DNA of 64,000 bases from positions 1 to 64,000 of the forward strand of contig JAAYNH010000082.1 in assembly GCA_012520945.1 (NCBI GenBank), given 5' to 3'. Source of the DNA: Treponema sp. GTDB taxonomy: Bacteria > Spirochaetota > Spirochaetia > Treponematales > Treponemataceae. Below are positions 53,583-63,820 of this stretch, piece after piece. The position numbers and the translations under genes were made by a program. How positions within the stretch are numbered: the stretch's first letter is position 1; every line of letters begins with the position of its first letter. The notes under the pieces are model-generated. The model was not told the DNA's origin and made no database searches. It was given only the letters and a program-made list of their open reading frames with translations.

Positions 53583-56240
53583 ATGGCCAAAACGCAATTT
53601 GTTTATTTCTTTGGTGATGGAAAAGCCGAAGGGGATGCCAAGATGAAAAATATTCTTGGTGGTAAAGGAGCTAATCTTGCAGAAATGACAAACCTTGGAA
53701 TACCCGTTCCTCCCGGATTTACTATTTCTACGGAAGTGTGTAAACTTTTTTATGAAAATGATAGAAAATATCCTGATGGATTAAAAGAAGAAGTTGCAAA
53801 AAATCTTGCTAAACTTGAAAAACTTATGGGTAAAAAATTAGGTGATGCTGAAGATCCTCTTTTGGTTTCTGTTCGTTCAGGTGCTGCTGCTTCAATGCCG
53901 GGAATGATGGATACAATTTTGAACCTAGGAATGAATGATAAGGCTGTTGTTGGCATTTTTGAAAAAACAGGTAATGCTCGTTTTGCTTGGGATGCGTATC
54001 GTCGTTTTATTCAAATGTATGGCGATGTTGTGATGAATATTCCTTCAGAACTTTTTGAAGAAGCACTTGATAAAATTAAACAAGAAAAAGATGTTTCTTT
54101 GGATACGGACTTAGATGCAAAAGATTTGGAAAAACTTGTTTTAGAATATAAAAAAATTTGTAAAAAGATTAAAAAAATAGATTTTCCTCAAGACCCTATT
54201 GAACAAATGTGGGGAGCAATTAATGCTGTATTCGGTTCTTGGATGAATGAACGTGCTATTGTTTATCGTGAGTTGAATGGTATTAAAGGTTTAGCAGGAA
54301 CTGCCGTTAATATTCAATCAATGGTTTTTGGTAACTTTGGTGAAGATTCCGGAACCGGTGTATGTTTTAGTCGTGATCCGTCAACAGGTGAAAATAAATT
54401 TTATGGTGAATATTTAATGAATGCACAAGGAGAAGACGTTGTTGCAGGAATTAGAACACCATCTCCAATTCAAAAATTTGAAAAAGAAAATAAAAAGCTT
54501 TACGATGAACTTGTTGAAATTCGTGATCGTTTAGAAAAACACTATCGTGATATGCAAGATATGGAATTTACCGTTCAGCAAGGAAAGCTTTTTATTCTTC
54601 AAACACGTAATGGAAAACGAACTGGTCCTGCAGCGGTAAAATGTGCAGTTGATATGGTTGATGAAAAACTTATTTCAAAAGAAGAAGCAATTATGCGAGT
54701 TTCTCCTGAACAATTAGATCAACTTTTACATCCAATGATTAGTCCTGTGGCAATCAAAACAACAAAAGCATTAACAAAAGGATTAAATGCTTCACCGGGA
54801 GCAGGATGCGGTCAAATAGTTACAAGTGCCGAAGAAGCCGCCGCTTGGGCTAAAGAAGGCAAAAAAGTAATTTTAGTTCGTAAAGAAACCAGTCCGGAAG
54901 ATATAACAGGCATGGTTGTTTCTGACGGTATTTTAACATCTACCGGTGGTATGACATCTCATGCTGCAGTTGTTGCACGCGGTATGGGACGTGCTTGTGT
55001 TTGTGGAGCAAGTGATGTAGTTATTACAGAAAATAAAATTACAATTAACGGCAAAAAATTTAACAAAGGTGATTTTATTACAATTGACGGTACAACCGGT
55101 AATGTTTATGAAGGAAAACTTGAACTTATTAAACCAAAAATTTCAAAAGAATTGGATACTTTTTTGCATTGGTGTGATGAAGTACGTAATTCTTCTGTAC
55201 GTGGTTCCATTAAAGGCTTTCGTGTACGTGCCAATGCCGATCAACCAAATGATGCAAAAATAGCCTTTAGTTTTGGTGCGGAAGGCATAGGTCTTTGTCG
55301 TACTGAGCATATGTTTTTTGATAAAGACAAACTCATTCACTTTCGTGCTATGATTGCGTCCGACACAGAAGAACAAAGACGTGTTGCATTGAAAAAAATA
55401 TTGCCTTTACAAAAAAAAGACTTTTTAGGAATTTTTAAGGCAATGAACGGAAAACCGGTTACAATTCGTTTGTTAGATCCACCTTTGCACGAATTTATTC
55501 CGCACACAAAAGAAGAAACTGCAGAGCTTGCTACATATATGGGTGTTGATGCAAAAAAACTTTCAGTAAAATTAGATGCATTAAAAGAGATGAACCCAAT
55601 GTTAGGACATCGTGGTTGTCGCTTAGCAATTACATATCCGGAAATTTATGAAATGCAAGTTGAAGCTATTTCATTGGCTGCAGCAGAATGTATAAAGAAA
55701 AATATTGATGTTCATCCGGAAATTATGATTCCAATTGTATGTGATGATGATGAGTTGGAAATGATTCGTAAATCATGTGAAAAAATCATCAAAGATGTAT
55801 TTATAGCAAAAAAAATAGAGTTTAACATTCGAATCGGTTCGATGATTGAAGTTCCTCGTGCAGCACTCTTGGCTGATAAACTTGCAAAACATGCTGATTT
55901 TTTCAGCTTTGGAACAAATGACTTAACACAGATGACATTTGCATTTAGCCGTGATGATTCCGGAAAGTTTTTACCTGCATATCTTGATAATAAATTGCTT
56001 GAATTTGATCCGTTTAAATCGATTGATGAAGAAGGCGTTGGTCAACTTATTAATATTGCATGTGAAAATGCTCGTAAGGTTATGCCTGAAATAAAACTTG
56101 GAATTTGCGGTGAACACGGTGGTGACCCTGCAACAATAGATTTTTGTTACCGTGCAGGATTAAATTATGTTTCATGTTCTCCATATCGCGTTCCAATTGC
56201 ACGACTTGCATGTGCACAAGCAGTTTTGAATAATAAATAA
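53583..56240 (+). CDS. ppdK: pyruvate, phosphate dikinase
   Basis: The 885-residue enzyme interconverts pyruvate + ATP + Pi with PEP + AMP + PPi. The N-terminal ATP-grasp part is recognisable (GKGANLAEMTNLGIPVPPGF, MDTILNLGMND), the swivelling His domain has GGMTSHAAVVARGMGRACV with phospho-His H460, and the PEP-binding barrel contains GIGLCRTEHMFF and GTNDLTQMTFAFSRDD. Length matches the family. It is monocistronic, with its own promoter and a strong terminator, as expected for a highly expressed glycolytic enzyme in PPi-using anaerobes. Confidence 0.98.
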   Translation: MAKTQFVYFFGDGKAEGDAKMKNILGGKGANLAEMTNLGIPVPPGFTISTEVCKLFYENDRKYPDGLKEEVAKNLAKLEKLMGKKLGDAEDPLLVSVRSGAAASMPGMMDTILNLGMNDKAVVGIFEKTGNARFAWDAYRRFIQMYGDVVMNIPSELFEEALDKIKQEKDVSLDTDLDAKDLEKLVLEYKKICKKIKKIDFPQDPIEQMWGAINAVFGSWMNERAIVYRELNGIKGLAGTAVNIQSMVFGNFGEDSGTGVCFSRDPSTGENKFYGEYLMNAQGEDVVAGIRTPSPIQKFEKENKKLYDELVEIRDRLEKHYRDMQDMEFTVQQGKLFILQTRNGKRTGPAAVKCAVDMVDEKLISKEEAIMRVSPEQLDQLLHPMISPVAIKTTKALTKGLNASPGAGCGQIVTSAEEAAAWAKEGKKVILVRKETSPEDITGMVVSDGILTSTGGMTSHAAVVARGMGRACVCGASDVVITENKITINGKKFNKGDFITIDGTTGNVYEGKLELIKPKISKELDTFLHWCDEVRNSSVRGSIKGFRVRANADQPNDAKIAFSFGAEGIGLCRTEHMFFDKDKLIHFRAMIASDTEEQRRVALKKILPLQKKDFLGIFKAMNGKPVTIRLLDPPLHEFIPHTKEETAELATYMGVDAKKLSVKLDALKEMNPMLGHRGCRLAITYPEIYEMQVEAISLAAAECIKKNIDVHPEIMIPIVCDDDELEMIRKSCEKIIKDVFIAKKIEFNIRIGSMIEVPRAALLADKLAKHADFFSFGTNDLTQMTFAFSRDDSGKFLPAYLDNKLLEFDPFKSIDEEGVGQLINIACENARKVMPEIKLGICGEHGGDPATIDFCYRAGLNYVSCSPYRVPIARLACAQAVLNNK

Positions 56241-56265
56241 TAATTATTAATAAAATTTTTTAATT

Positions 56266-56304
56266 GCACACAGATGGATAAATAATTCATTTGTGTGCTT
56301 TTTT
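56266..56304 (+). terminator. intrinsic terminator of ppdK
   Basis: gcacacagatg pairs with catttgtgtgc (11 pairs, one G-U), loop of 11 nt, followed by TTTTTT, 25 bp after the ppdK stop. Confidence 0.92.
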
Positions 56305-56368
56305 GATGTTAACATAAAAAAACACATAATTAAAAACTGTTTAATTTTTTTTTTATTTGTGCTAAACT

Positions 56369-56398
56369 TTGTTACAAAATAGAGTGCTATTGTATAAA
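56369..56398 (+). promoter_or_regulatory. promoter of the murC-yicC genes
   Basis: TTGTTA, 18 bp and TATAAA lie just before the AGGAT ribosome site and ATG 56412. Confidence 0.5.
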
Positions 56399-56411
56399 AA
56401 AAGGATAAAAT

Positions 56412-57950
56412 ATGGTTTTTCCTGAAAATTTAAGTGAGTTTCATATACATTTTGTTGGAATTAAAGGTACGGGAATGTGTGCATTAGTTGAAATTTGTAT
56501 TTCACGCGGTGCTATTATTTCAGGAAGTGATGTTCCTGACACATTTTATACTGATAAAATTCTTAAAGATTTGAATATCGTGCCGTATGAAAATTTTTCC
56601 GCTCAAAATATAACCGATGATATTAAATTAGTTATATATTCTTCTGCATATAAATTAGAAAATAATGAAGAATTAATTGAAGCTACAAGGAGAGGTATTC
56701 CAACAATTTTATATAGCGAAGCACTTGGTGAAATTTCTAAGTCAAGTTATAGTTGCGGAATTTCCGGTGTTCATGGAAAAACTACAACAACAGGAATAAC
56801 CGGCACTTTAATTAAAGCATTGAAATTAGAAGCACAAGTTTTAGCAGGTAGTGTTATACCAACTTTTAATACACAAAATGAGGGAAGTTGTACTTTCAGC
56901 AATGGGCATAAATATTTTGTGGCTGAAACTTGTGAATATCAAAGACATTTTATGAGTTTTGCACCTAAAAAAATTATTCTTACAAGTGTAGAAAGTGATC
57001 ATCAAGATTATTATCCTACATTTAAGGATATTCAAAATGCATTTGTTGACTATATTTGTTTGTTACCAAAAAACGGTGAGTTAATTTATTGTAACGATGA
57101 TGTTGGTGCAACAGAAACTGCATGTTTGGCAAAATTAAAGCGACCGGATATTAAACTTTGTCCTTATGGTCAAAGTGCTCACGAAAACGGTAACAGCATG
57201 AAAAATTCAGATTTTACGGTAATTTTTGAAAATTGTGTTGATGGTGAGCAATTTTTTAGACTTGCAGGATTAAATACAATTTTTTCAATAAAGGTTCCTG
57301 GAAAACATATGGTTTTAAATGCCTCAGCCGCAATTGCTCTTGTATTAAGCTTAGTTTGTGAAGATAACGCAGTTGACCATTTTTCAAAATTAACTGAAAA
57401 AGTACTTTTTGAAACATTGCAAAAAATAAAAGAAGCATTAACCACTTTTTCCGGAGCCAAACGTCGAAGTGAATTGGTTGCCACTGTAAAAAATGAATTT
57501 ACCGACACAATTTTTGTTGATGATTATGCTCATCATCCAACTGCATTAAAGACAACGATTGAAGGATTTCGTAAATTTTATCCTAATAGATATATAATCG
57601 TTGATTTTATGAGTCATACATATTCAAGAACTAAGGCTTTGCTTGAACAATTTTCTCAAAGCTTTAATTTTGCAGATGAGGTTATTTTGCATAAAATTTA
57701 TGGCTCTGCACGTGAAAAACAAGAAAATAAAGGAAATACAGGTAAAACTTTGGATGAGGAGTTTTTTATTTTAACACAAAAAAATCATAAAAATGTAAAA
57801 TATTTTTCTGAAATATTTGATGCTAAAGAATATGTTGTTAATCGATTACAAAAAAAACTCCCTGAAGATAAAAAAGGTTATTTATTTTTAACTATGGGAG
57901 CAGGCGATAACTGGAAACTTACGGGAGAAGTTTTGAAAATTATTAATTAA
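56412..57950 (+). CDS. murC: UDP-N-acetylmuramate--L-alanine ligase
   Basis: The 512-residue Mur ligase has HFVGIKGTGMCALVEICISR at the N-terminus, the ATP loop GISGVHGKTTTTG (residues 117-127), the EsDHQDYYPTF segment, and DDYAHHPTALKTTIEGFRKF. These fit MurC, which adds L-Ala to UDP-MurNAc in the cytosol. The related Mpl recycling ligase is the alternative; the spirochete MurC pattern and length favour MurC. Some inserts (about 450-480) are atypical. Confidence 0.85.
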   Translation: MVFPENLSEFHIHFVGIKGTGMCALVEICISRGAIISGSDVPDTFYTDKILKDLNIVPYENFSAQNITDDIKLVIYSSAYKLENNEELIEATRRGIPTILYSEALGEISKSSYSCGISGVHGKTTTTGITGTLIKALKLEAQVLAGSVIPTFNTQNEGSCTFSNGHKYFVAETCEYQRHFMSFAPKKIILTSVESDHQDYYPTFKDIQNAFVDYICLLPKNGELIYCNDDVGATETACLAKLKRPDIKLCPYGQSAHENGNSMKNSDFTVIFENCVDGEQFFRLAGLNTIFSIKVPGKHMVLNASAAIALVLSLVCEDNAVDHFSKLTEKVLFETLQKIKEALTTFSGAKRRSELVATVKNEFTDTIFVDDYAHHPTALKTTIEGFRKFYPNRYIIVDFMSHTYSRTKALLEQFSQSFNFADEVILHKIYGSAREKQENKGNTGKTLDEEFFILTQKNHKNVKYFSEIFDAKEYVVNRLQKKLPEDKKGYLFLTMGAGDNWKLTGEVLKIIN

Positions 57951-57986
57951 TAATTTTTTTGATATTTAGAATAAAAGGATAAAACA

Positions 57987-58853
57987 ATGAAAAGCATGAC
58001 CGGCTATGCATATGAAGAAAGTGCAGAAGAAAACTATAATTTATCAGTTGAAATAAAATCTGTTAATTCACGTTTTTTAGATTTAAATATTAATATGCCT
58101 TTTTTTATGAGTCGCTTGGAAAATAGATTTAAAGATAAAATTACAAATGCTATTTTAAGAGGTAAAGTTGATATTTACTTAAAAATAAAAGAAATTAATC
58201 AAGCAATGAATGTTGAAGTAAATACAGAAGCCGCTATTTCATATGCAAAAGCATTTAATGAAGTTGCAAAAGCAATTGGAGATAAAACGGAAGTTCCATT
58301 ATCTTTAGTAATTCAACAAGAAGGTGTCATATTATATCAAAAAGAAGTTGATATAGAATATTATTGGTCAATTTTTGAAAAACCTTTTGAAAAAGCATTA
58401 AGTGATTTTATTATTGATAGAGAACGTGAGGGAGAAGTTCTTAAAAATGATTTATTAAAAAATTTGTCAGTAATTGAAAAAAACTATAAAATAATTTGTG
58501 AATGGCAACCAAAAATGGAAAACATTTTTAAGGAAAATATATTAAATCGGTTTAATGAAATGCTTGGTGATAACGTAGATATTAATCGAGTTATGAGTGA
58601 AACTGCAAGCCTTTTAGTTAAATATACAATAAATGAAGAAATTGTACGGTTGAATAGTCATATAAATGCACTAAAAAAAGAAATAGAAACAAATGTAGCT
58701 CCCGGTAGAAAAATTGATTTTATTTGTCAAGAGATGAATAGAGAAATTAATACAATTGGTTCAAAAAATCAGCTTGTTGAAGTGGGTGAAGCAGTTATAG
58801 CAACAAAAGAAGCATTGGAAAACTTGCGTGAACAAGCACGAAATATAGAATAA
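57987..58853 (+). CDS. yicC: YicC-family endoribonuclease-like protein
   Basis: The 288-residue protein has the YicC start KSMTGYAYEESAEENYNLSV, EIKSVNSRFLDLNINMP, and the C-terminal DFICQEMNREINTIGSK (DUF1732). E. coli YicC is reported to act as an RNase in small-RNA turnover; this homologue has the same motif layout and a normal length. An AGGAT site precedes the ATG. It lies 36 bp after murC and ends 4 bp before the convergent J-domain gene. Confidence 0.9.
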   Translation: MKSMTGYAYEESAEENYNLSVEIKSVNSRFLDLNINMPFFMSRLENRFKDKITNAILRGKVDIYLKIKEINQAMNVEVNTEAAISYAKAFNEVAKAIGDKTEVPLSLVIQQEGVILYQKEVDIEYYWSIFEKPFEKALSDFIIDREREGEVLKNDLLKNLSVIEKNYKIICEWQPKMENIFKENILNRFNEMLGDNVDINRVMSETASLLVKYTINEEIVRLNSHINALKKEIETNVAPGRKIDFICQEMNREINTIGSKNQLVEVGEAVIATKEALENLREQARNIE

Positions 58854-58857
58854 TTTT

Positions 58858-59439
58858 TTAGTTACCGACTTTTCCTGTTTCATACCATGACTTTATTCGT
58901 GTAAAAGACTCATTTACTAATGAACACATAATATTTGCTTTTACTTTTTCAAGTTCAGATGAATTTTCCATTTTATCAGGATGAAAAGTTTTTAAAAGTT
59001 TTATTTGGGCTGTTTTGCAAACCTCAATTGAAGAACCAGGCGTAACACCTAATTTTAAAAAATCTCTTTCTAAAATTTTCGGATACGGTTTTAATCTTTC
59101 AGTGGAAAATGTTTTTTTTTCTTGATTTTGATGTTTTGAAAATTGTTGACTAAATTTTTGCGTAAATGCATTTTGATATGCTTGCCATTCTTCTGAAGTT
59201 AAAGGCTTTTCATCTGTTTGTTTTTCTTTTTTTTCATTTTGAAAACTATTTCCCGGTGTATAATGCCATCCACTTTCTACCGGTTTTTCTTCGCCATCAT
59301 CAAATAAATCATCTATTATATCATCATTATCAAAACCGTCATTAAAATTTGAGTTTTGTATATTTGAGAAAATATCATCATTTGCATTGTCAAGATAGGA
59401 GCGTAATTTTTCTCCTAATCTATCAAACATACTATTCAT
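58858..59439 (-). CDS. J-domain protein with acidic N-terminus
   Basis: The 193-residue protein has a C-terminal J-domain (about 122-190) containing the HPDK tetrad in KLLKTFHPDKMENSSELEKV, preceded by an Asp/Asn-rich low-complexity region with coil-like stretches. J-domains activate DnaK-type Hsp70s; this short form lacks the Gly-rich and zinc regions of DnaJ and so is a specialised co-chaperone. TATAAT lies 8 nt before the ATG, suggesting no leader. Confidence 0.8.
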   Translation of the reverse strand: MNSMFDRLGEKLRSYLDNANDDIFSNIQNSNFNDGFDNDDIIDDLFDDGEEKPVESGWHYTPGNSFQNEKKEKQTDEKPLTSEEWQAYQNAFTQKFSQQFSKHQNQEKKTFSTERLKPYPKILERDFLKLGVTPGSSIEVCKTAQIKLLKTFHPDKMENSSELEKVKANIMCSLVNESFTRIKSWYETGKVGN

Positions 59440-59447
59440 TTTTATTA

Positions 59448-59476
59448 ATTATATTATTAATTTTTAGTGATTGCAA
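59448..59476 (-). promoter_or_regulatory. promoter of the J-domain gene, likely leaderless
   Basis: TTGCAA, 17 bp and a perfect TATAAT (59453-59448) end 8 nt before ATG 59439, without a Shine-Dalgarno. Confidence 0.55.
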
Positions 59477-59511
59477 TACATTTATTTTTATTTATAAGGT
59501 AATTAAAGGTA

Positions 59512-59540
59512 TTGAAGTTTTAGAGAATTTTTATTAGAAT
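59512..59540 (+). promoter_or_regulatory. promoter of the V-type ATPase operon
   Basis: TTGAAG (59512-59517), 17 bp and TAGAAT (59535-59540) lie 41 bp before the first ATPase gene, which has a GAGG site. Confidence 0.6.
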
Positions 59541-59581
59541 AGCATTATTATGCATATCATATGGGTAAATTGTGAGGTTAT

Positions 59582-60208
59582 ATGGATATCCAGTTACAGG
59601 AATTGATTGAAAAAATCAAAAGTGATGGTGTAGCTGCTTCTGAAACAGCTGCGTCACAAATTATTGCAGAAGCTGAAAAAAAAGCGGCTTCGATTGTGGC
59701 AGATGCAGAAAGAAAAGCTGAATCTATTATTAATAATGCTAAAACTGAAACTCAACGCTTGGAAAAAGTGAGCGTTGATGCTATCGGTCAAGCAGGTCGC
59801 AACTTGCTCATATCTTTCCGTGATGGAATTAATGCAAGTTTAAATGCAATTATTAAAACAGAAACTGAAAAAGCATATTCTGTAGATTTATTAAAAACAT
59901 TAGTACCTGAAGTTGTTAAATCATGGGTTTCAAAACCTAATGCAGAAACTATTTCTGTTCTTTTGAGTGAAAAAGATGTTAAATTGTTGGAAAGTAATTT
60001 TATTTCAGCACTTAAAGCAGAAATTGAAAAAGGATGCGAAATAAAAATTGATGATTCTTTATCAAGTGGTTTTAGGATTGGCAAAAAAGATGGAAGTGCT
60101 TTCTATGATTTCTCTGCAGATTCAGTGGCAGAACTTTTTTCTTCTTATTTAAATCCGAAAATTTCAGAAATCTTAAAAAATGCTGCAAATTCAATTGAAG
60201 GAAAATAA
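59582..60208 (+). CDS. atpE: V/A-type ATPase subunit E
   Basis: The 208-residue protein is a peripheral-stalk E subunit: an Ala-rich coiled coil (AASQIIAEAEKKAASIVADA) in the N-terminal half and an E-type globular end (FRIGKKDGSAFYDFSADSVA). It anchors the A3B3 head. It is the first gene of the operon and GAGG precedes its ATG. Gene order places it ahead of A and B, as in other spirochetes. Confidence 0.9.
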   Translation: MDIQLQELIEKIKSDGVAASETAASQIIAEAEKKAASIVADAERKAESIINNAKTETQRLEKVSVDAIGQAGRNLLISFRDGINASLNAIIKTETEKAYSVDLLKTLVPEVVKSWVSKPNAETISVLLSEKDVKLLESNFISALKAEIEKGCEIKIDDSLSSGFRIGKKDGSAFYDFSADSVAELFSSYLNPKISEILKNAANSIEGK

Positions 60209-60210
60209 TA

Positions 60211-60747
60211 GTGGCAAATTGGTATTACTTAATGTCACAGCTTCCTGCAATTTCTGAAAGTGCAAAAGAGCTACCCATTACGGAAAATGATTTCATTAAT
60301 TTATGTAGTCGTTTTTTGGATAAAAAAACATTTAATGCTATAAAATCTATTTCTCTTATGCCACCTTTGACTAAAAAAACTACAGGTTTTGATTTTTTAG
60401 ATAAATGGTATGATTATGAAAGAAAATTAAGAATTGCACTTGGTCAAATTCGTGCATTAAAAATGAAAAAAGATTTTCCAATTTATGACAATATTTCTAT
60501 ATCTATTGTTCAAATGGCTAGAACTGCAACCGGCTTTGACAGTCCGCTGGAAGCAGAAATATATCTTAATAAAGTTCGTATGAATATTTTAAATGATATT
60601 TCCCCTTTGGATAATTTTTCTACTGAAGCCTTATTTGCTTATACATTAAAATTAAAACTTATCTGCCGAATGAATTTATTTACAGAAAAGGCAGGATTAG
60701 AATCTTATCGTAAAATATATGACCAAATACTTGGAGAAACAATATGA
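60211..60747 (+). CDS. DUF2764 protein of the V-type ATPase operon
   Basis: The 178-residue protein belongs to a family (DUF2764) found between subunits E and A in Bacteroidota and spirochete V-ATPase operons. It starts GTG (AAGGA site), begins ANWYYLMSQLPAISES and contains WYDYERKLRIALGQIRALKM, all-helical in outline. It takes the place of the C subunit in archaeal-type operons, so a rotor-to-ring linker role is a guess. It overlaps atpA by ATGA. Confidence 0.85.
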   Translation: MANWYYLMSQLPAISESAKELPITENDFINLCSRFLDKKTFNAIKSISLMPPLTKKTTGFDFLDKWYDYERKLRIALGQIRALKMKKDFPIYDNISISIVQMARTATGFDSPLEAEIYLNKVRMNILNDISPLDNFSTEALFAYTLKLKLICRMNLFTEKAGLESYRKIYDQILGETI

Positions 60748-62513
60748 CGGAAACTAAAGGAAAAGTAGTTGCCATAAATGGAAACATGATAAGTGTTAAA
60801 TTTGATGACAATGTTACTCTTAACGAAGTAGGTTACGTAAAAGTTGCCGGCAAAAGCTTGAAAAGTGAAGTAATTCGTATTCGTGACGGTGAAGCTCAAA
60901 TGCAAGTTTTTGAAATTACAAAAGGTATTCAAACAGGTGATGAAGTTGAATTTACCCATGAAATGCTTTCTGTTGAATTAGGGCCCGGACTTTTAGGGCA
61001 AGTTTTCGATGGTCTGCAAAATCCATTACCACAACTTGCTGAAAAAGCCGGTTATTTTTTGGAAAGAGGCATTTATGTAGATCCACTTCCTAGTGCAGTA
61101 GAATGGGATTTTTCTCCGATTGCAAAAGTTGGTGATATTGTTCGTCGCGGTGATTTTTTGGGCTCTGTTCCTGAAGGATCTTTTACACATAAAATTATGT
61201 TGCCTTTTACTATGCTTGGAAAATTTGCAATAAAGACTATTGTTGCAAGTGGTAAATATAAACTAAAAGATACAATTGCAGTTGTAACCGATGAAAAAGG
61301 TAAAGAATATAATATTACTATGAGTTTTAACTGGCCTATTAAACGTGCAATTGATTGTTATGCTGAAAGAATGAAAGCTGAAGAAACAATGGTAACAAAG
61401 GTTCGTTTAATAGATACATTTTTTCCTGTTGCAAAAGGTGGAACATATTGTATACCCGGTCCTTTTGGTGCGGGAAAAACCGTTTTACAACATACAACAA
61501 GCCGTAATGCTGACGTTGACGTTGTAATTGTTGCAGCATGTGGAGAACGTGCAGGTGAAGTTGTTGAAATTTTGAAAGAATTCCCTGAATTAACTGACCC
61601 GCGTACAGGTCGTTCATTAATGGAAAGAACGATAATAATATGTAATACTTCTTCAATGCCTGTTGCAAGTCGTGAAGCTTCTGTTTACACTGGTGTTACA
61701 TTGGCAGAATATTATCGACAAATGGGATTGCATGTTTTACTTTTGGCAGACTCAACATCGCGTTGGGCACAAGCTCTGCGTGAAATGTCCGGTCGTTTGG
61801 AAGAAATTCCGGGCGAAGAAGCATTTCCTGCATATTTGGAAAGCTATATCGCCGCTTTTTATGAAAGAGCCGGTATTGTAAAATTAAATGACGGTTCAAT
61901 TGGTTCTGTAACTATTGGCGGTACGGTTTCTCCTGCCGGAGGTAACTTTGAAGAACCTGTTACACAAGCAACATTGAAAGTTGTTGGTGCATTTCACGGA
62001 TTAAGTCGTGAACGTTCGGACGCACGAAAATATCCTGCTATTCATCCTTTAGATTCTTGGTCAAAATATGACAGTGTTATTCATGAAAACAAAGTAAATT
62101 TTGCACGTTCATATATACGACGTGGAACTGAAGTTGAACAAATGATGAAAGTAGTTGGTGAAGAAGGAACAAGCCTTGATGATTTTATTGTATATTTGAA
62201 AGGTGATTTTCTTGATGCCGTATACTTGCAACAAAACTCGTTTGATGACGTTGATGCAGCATGTGAAGTTGAAAGACAAAAATATGTTTTTAATAAAATT
62301 CTGAATATTTTAGGTTCAAAATTTAACGTTGCAAACAAAGATGAAGCTCGAACATTCTTAAATCAATTGCGTCAAAAATTTATAGACTGGAACTATAGTG
62401 AATGGCAAGGCGACAACTTCAAAAAAATTGAAGACGATATTAATAGATTATATGCTGAAAAAGAAGGCAAACTTGAAGCAATTGCTGCACAGCTCTTAAA
62501 GGACGGTGAATAA
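60744..62513 (+). CDS. atpA: V/A-type ATPase catalytic subunit A
   Basis: The 589-residue catalytic subunit has the Walker A loop GPFGAGKT (239-246), the [20 protein letters not shown] segment, the A-subunit non-homologous insertion (about 110-200) and [20 protein letters not shown]. It couples ATP synthesis or hydrolysis to ion flow across the inner membrane; whether H+ or Na+ is carried depends on subunits outside the window. It overlaps the next gene by one base (TAATG). Confidence 0.98.
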   Translation: MTETKGKVVAINGNMISVKFDDNVTLNEVGYVKVAGKSLKSEVIRIRDGEAQMQVFEITKGIQTGDEVEFTHEMLSVELGPGLLGQVFDGLQNPLPQLAEKAGYFLERGIYVDPLPSAVEWDFSPIAKVGDIVRRGDFLGSVPEGSFTHKIMLPFTMLGKFAIKTIVASGKYKLKDTIAVVTDEKGKEYNITMSFNWPIKRAIDCYAERMKAEETMVTKVRLIDTFFPVAKGGTYCIPGPFGAGKTVLQHTTSRNADVDVVIVAACGERAGEVVEILKEFPELTDPRTGRSLMERTIIICNTSSMPVASREASVYTGVTLAEYYRQMGLHVLLLADSTSRWAQALREMSGRLEEIPGEEAFPAYLESYIAAFYERAGIVKLNDGSIGSVTIGGTVSPAGGNFEEPVTQATLKVVGAFHGLSRERSDARKYPAIHPLDSWSKYDSVIHENKVNFARSYIRRGTEVEQMMKVVGEEGTSLDDFIVYLKGDFLDAVYLQQNSFDDVDAACEVERQKYVFNKILNILGSKFNVANKDEARTFLNQLRQKFIDWNYSEWQGDNFKKIEDDINRLYAEKEGKLEAIAAQLLKDGE

Positions 62514-63808
62514 TGAACAAGGTTTATAGTAAAATTGAATCTATTAACGGTAGTGTTATTACCGTAAGAGCTGATGGAATTAAATATGGAGAACTGGCAG
62601 AAATTGAAACATCCTTTGGTACTTCCTTGGCTGAAGTTAATAAAATAAATGGTGATTTAGTTTCATTGCAAGTTTTTGCCGGTGGTCGTGGTGTTTCAAC
62701 CGGAGATAAAATTCGCTTTTTAGGTCAAGATATGCGCGTAAGTTTTTCAGAAAATCTACTTGGTCGCATTTTTAACGGTTCAGGTGATCCGCGTGATAAA
62801 GGACCTGCATTAAAAGACAATCTTGTTCCAATAGGAGGACCTTCCGTTAATCCTTCAAAGCGCATAATTGCAAAACGCATGATTCGCACCGGAATTCCAA
62901 TGATTGATATGTTTAATACATTGGTTGTTTCTCAAAAATTGCCTATTTTTTCAATTTCAGGTGAACCTTATAACCAACTTTTAGCACGAATTGCTATGCA
63001 AGCTGAAGTTGACGTTATTATTCTTGGCGGAATGGGATTAAAATATGATGATTATCTTTATTTTAAAGATGAATTGGAAAACGGTGGTGCCTTAAGTCGA
63101 ACTGTCATGTTTATTCATACTGCAGCAGATCCAACTGTTGAATGTTTGATGATACCCGATATGTCTGTAGCTGTTGCAGAACAATTTGCACTTCAAGGTA
63201 AAGATGTTTTAGTTCTCCTTACGGATATGACAAACTTTGCCGACTCATTAAAAGAAATTGCCATTACTCAAGAACAAGTTCCTTCAAATCGTGGATATCC
63301 TGGAGATTTATATTCACAATTAGCAGCACGTTATGAAAAAGCTGTTGATTTCGATGATGCAGGTTCTGTTACGATTTTAGCCGTTACAACTATGCCCGGT
63401 GATGACGTTACACATCCTGTCCCCGATAATACAGGTTATATTACTGAAGGTCAATATTATCTTAAAGGTGGACGTATCGAACCGTTTGGTAGCCTCTCGC
63501 GATTGAAACAAAATGTTAATGGTAAAACTAGAAGTGATCACCGTACTTTAATGGATGCAATGATTCGTCTTTATTCATCATTTAAAGATACATTGGAAAA
63601 AAAGTCCATGGGCTTTATGATGAGTGAGTGGGACGAAAAGCTTTTAAAATACGGAGGGCTTTTTGAAAAAGAAATGATGGACCTTTCTGTGAATATTTCT
63701 CTGGAAGGAGCATTAGATATGGGTTGGAAAATTTTATCGGACTGTTTTAATAGTGAAGAAACCGGTATTAAAACAGAACTTATTGCTCAATATTGGCCAA
63801 AAAATTAA
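62513..63808 (+). CDS. atpB: V/A-type ATPase subunit B
   Basis: The 431-residue non-catalytic B subunit has no P-loop ([20 protein letters not shown] in its place) and the conserved [20 protein letters not shown] and [19 protein letters not shown]-type segments. It alternates with A in the hexamer. It starts at the TAATG overlap and ends 12 nt before atpD. Confidence 0.97.
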   Translation: MNKVYSKIESINGSVITVRADGIKYGELAEIETSFGTSLAEVNKINGDLVSLQVFAGGRGVSTGDKIRFLGQDMRVSFSENLLGRIFNGSGDPRDKGPALKDNLVPIGGPSVNPSKRIIAKRMIRTGIPMIDMFNTLVVSQKLPIFSISGEPYNQLLARIAMQAEVDVIILGGMGLKYDDYLYFKDELENGGALSRTVMFIHTAADPTVECLMIPDMSVAVAEQFALQGKDVLVLLTDMTNFADSLKEIAITQEQVPSNRGYPGDLYSQLAARYEKAVDFDDAGSVTILAVTTMPGDDVTHPVPDNTGYITEGQYYLKGGRIEPFGSLSRLKQNVNGKTRSDHRTLMDAMIRLYSSFKDTLEKKSMGFMMSEWDEKLLKYGGLFEKEMMDLSVNISLEGALDMGWKILSDCFNSEETGIKTELIAQYWPKN

Positions 63809-63820
63809 AAGGACCTTTTC

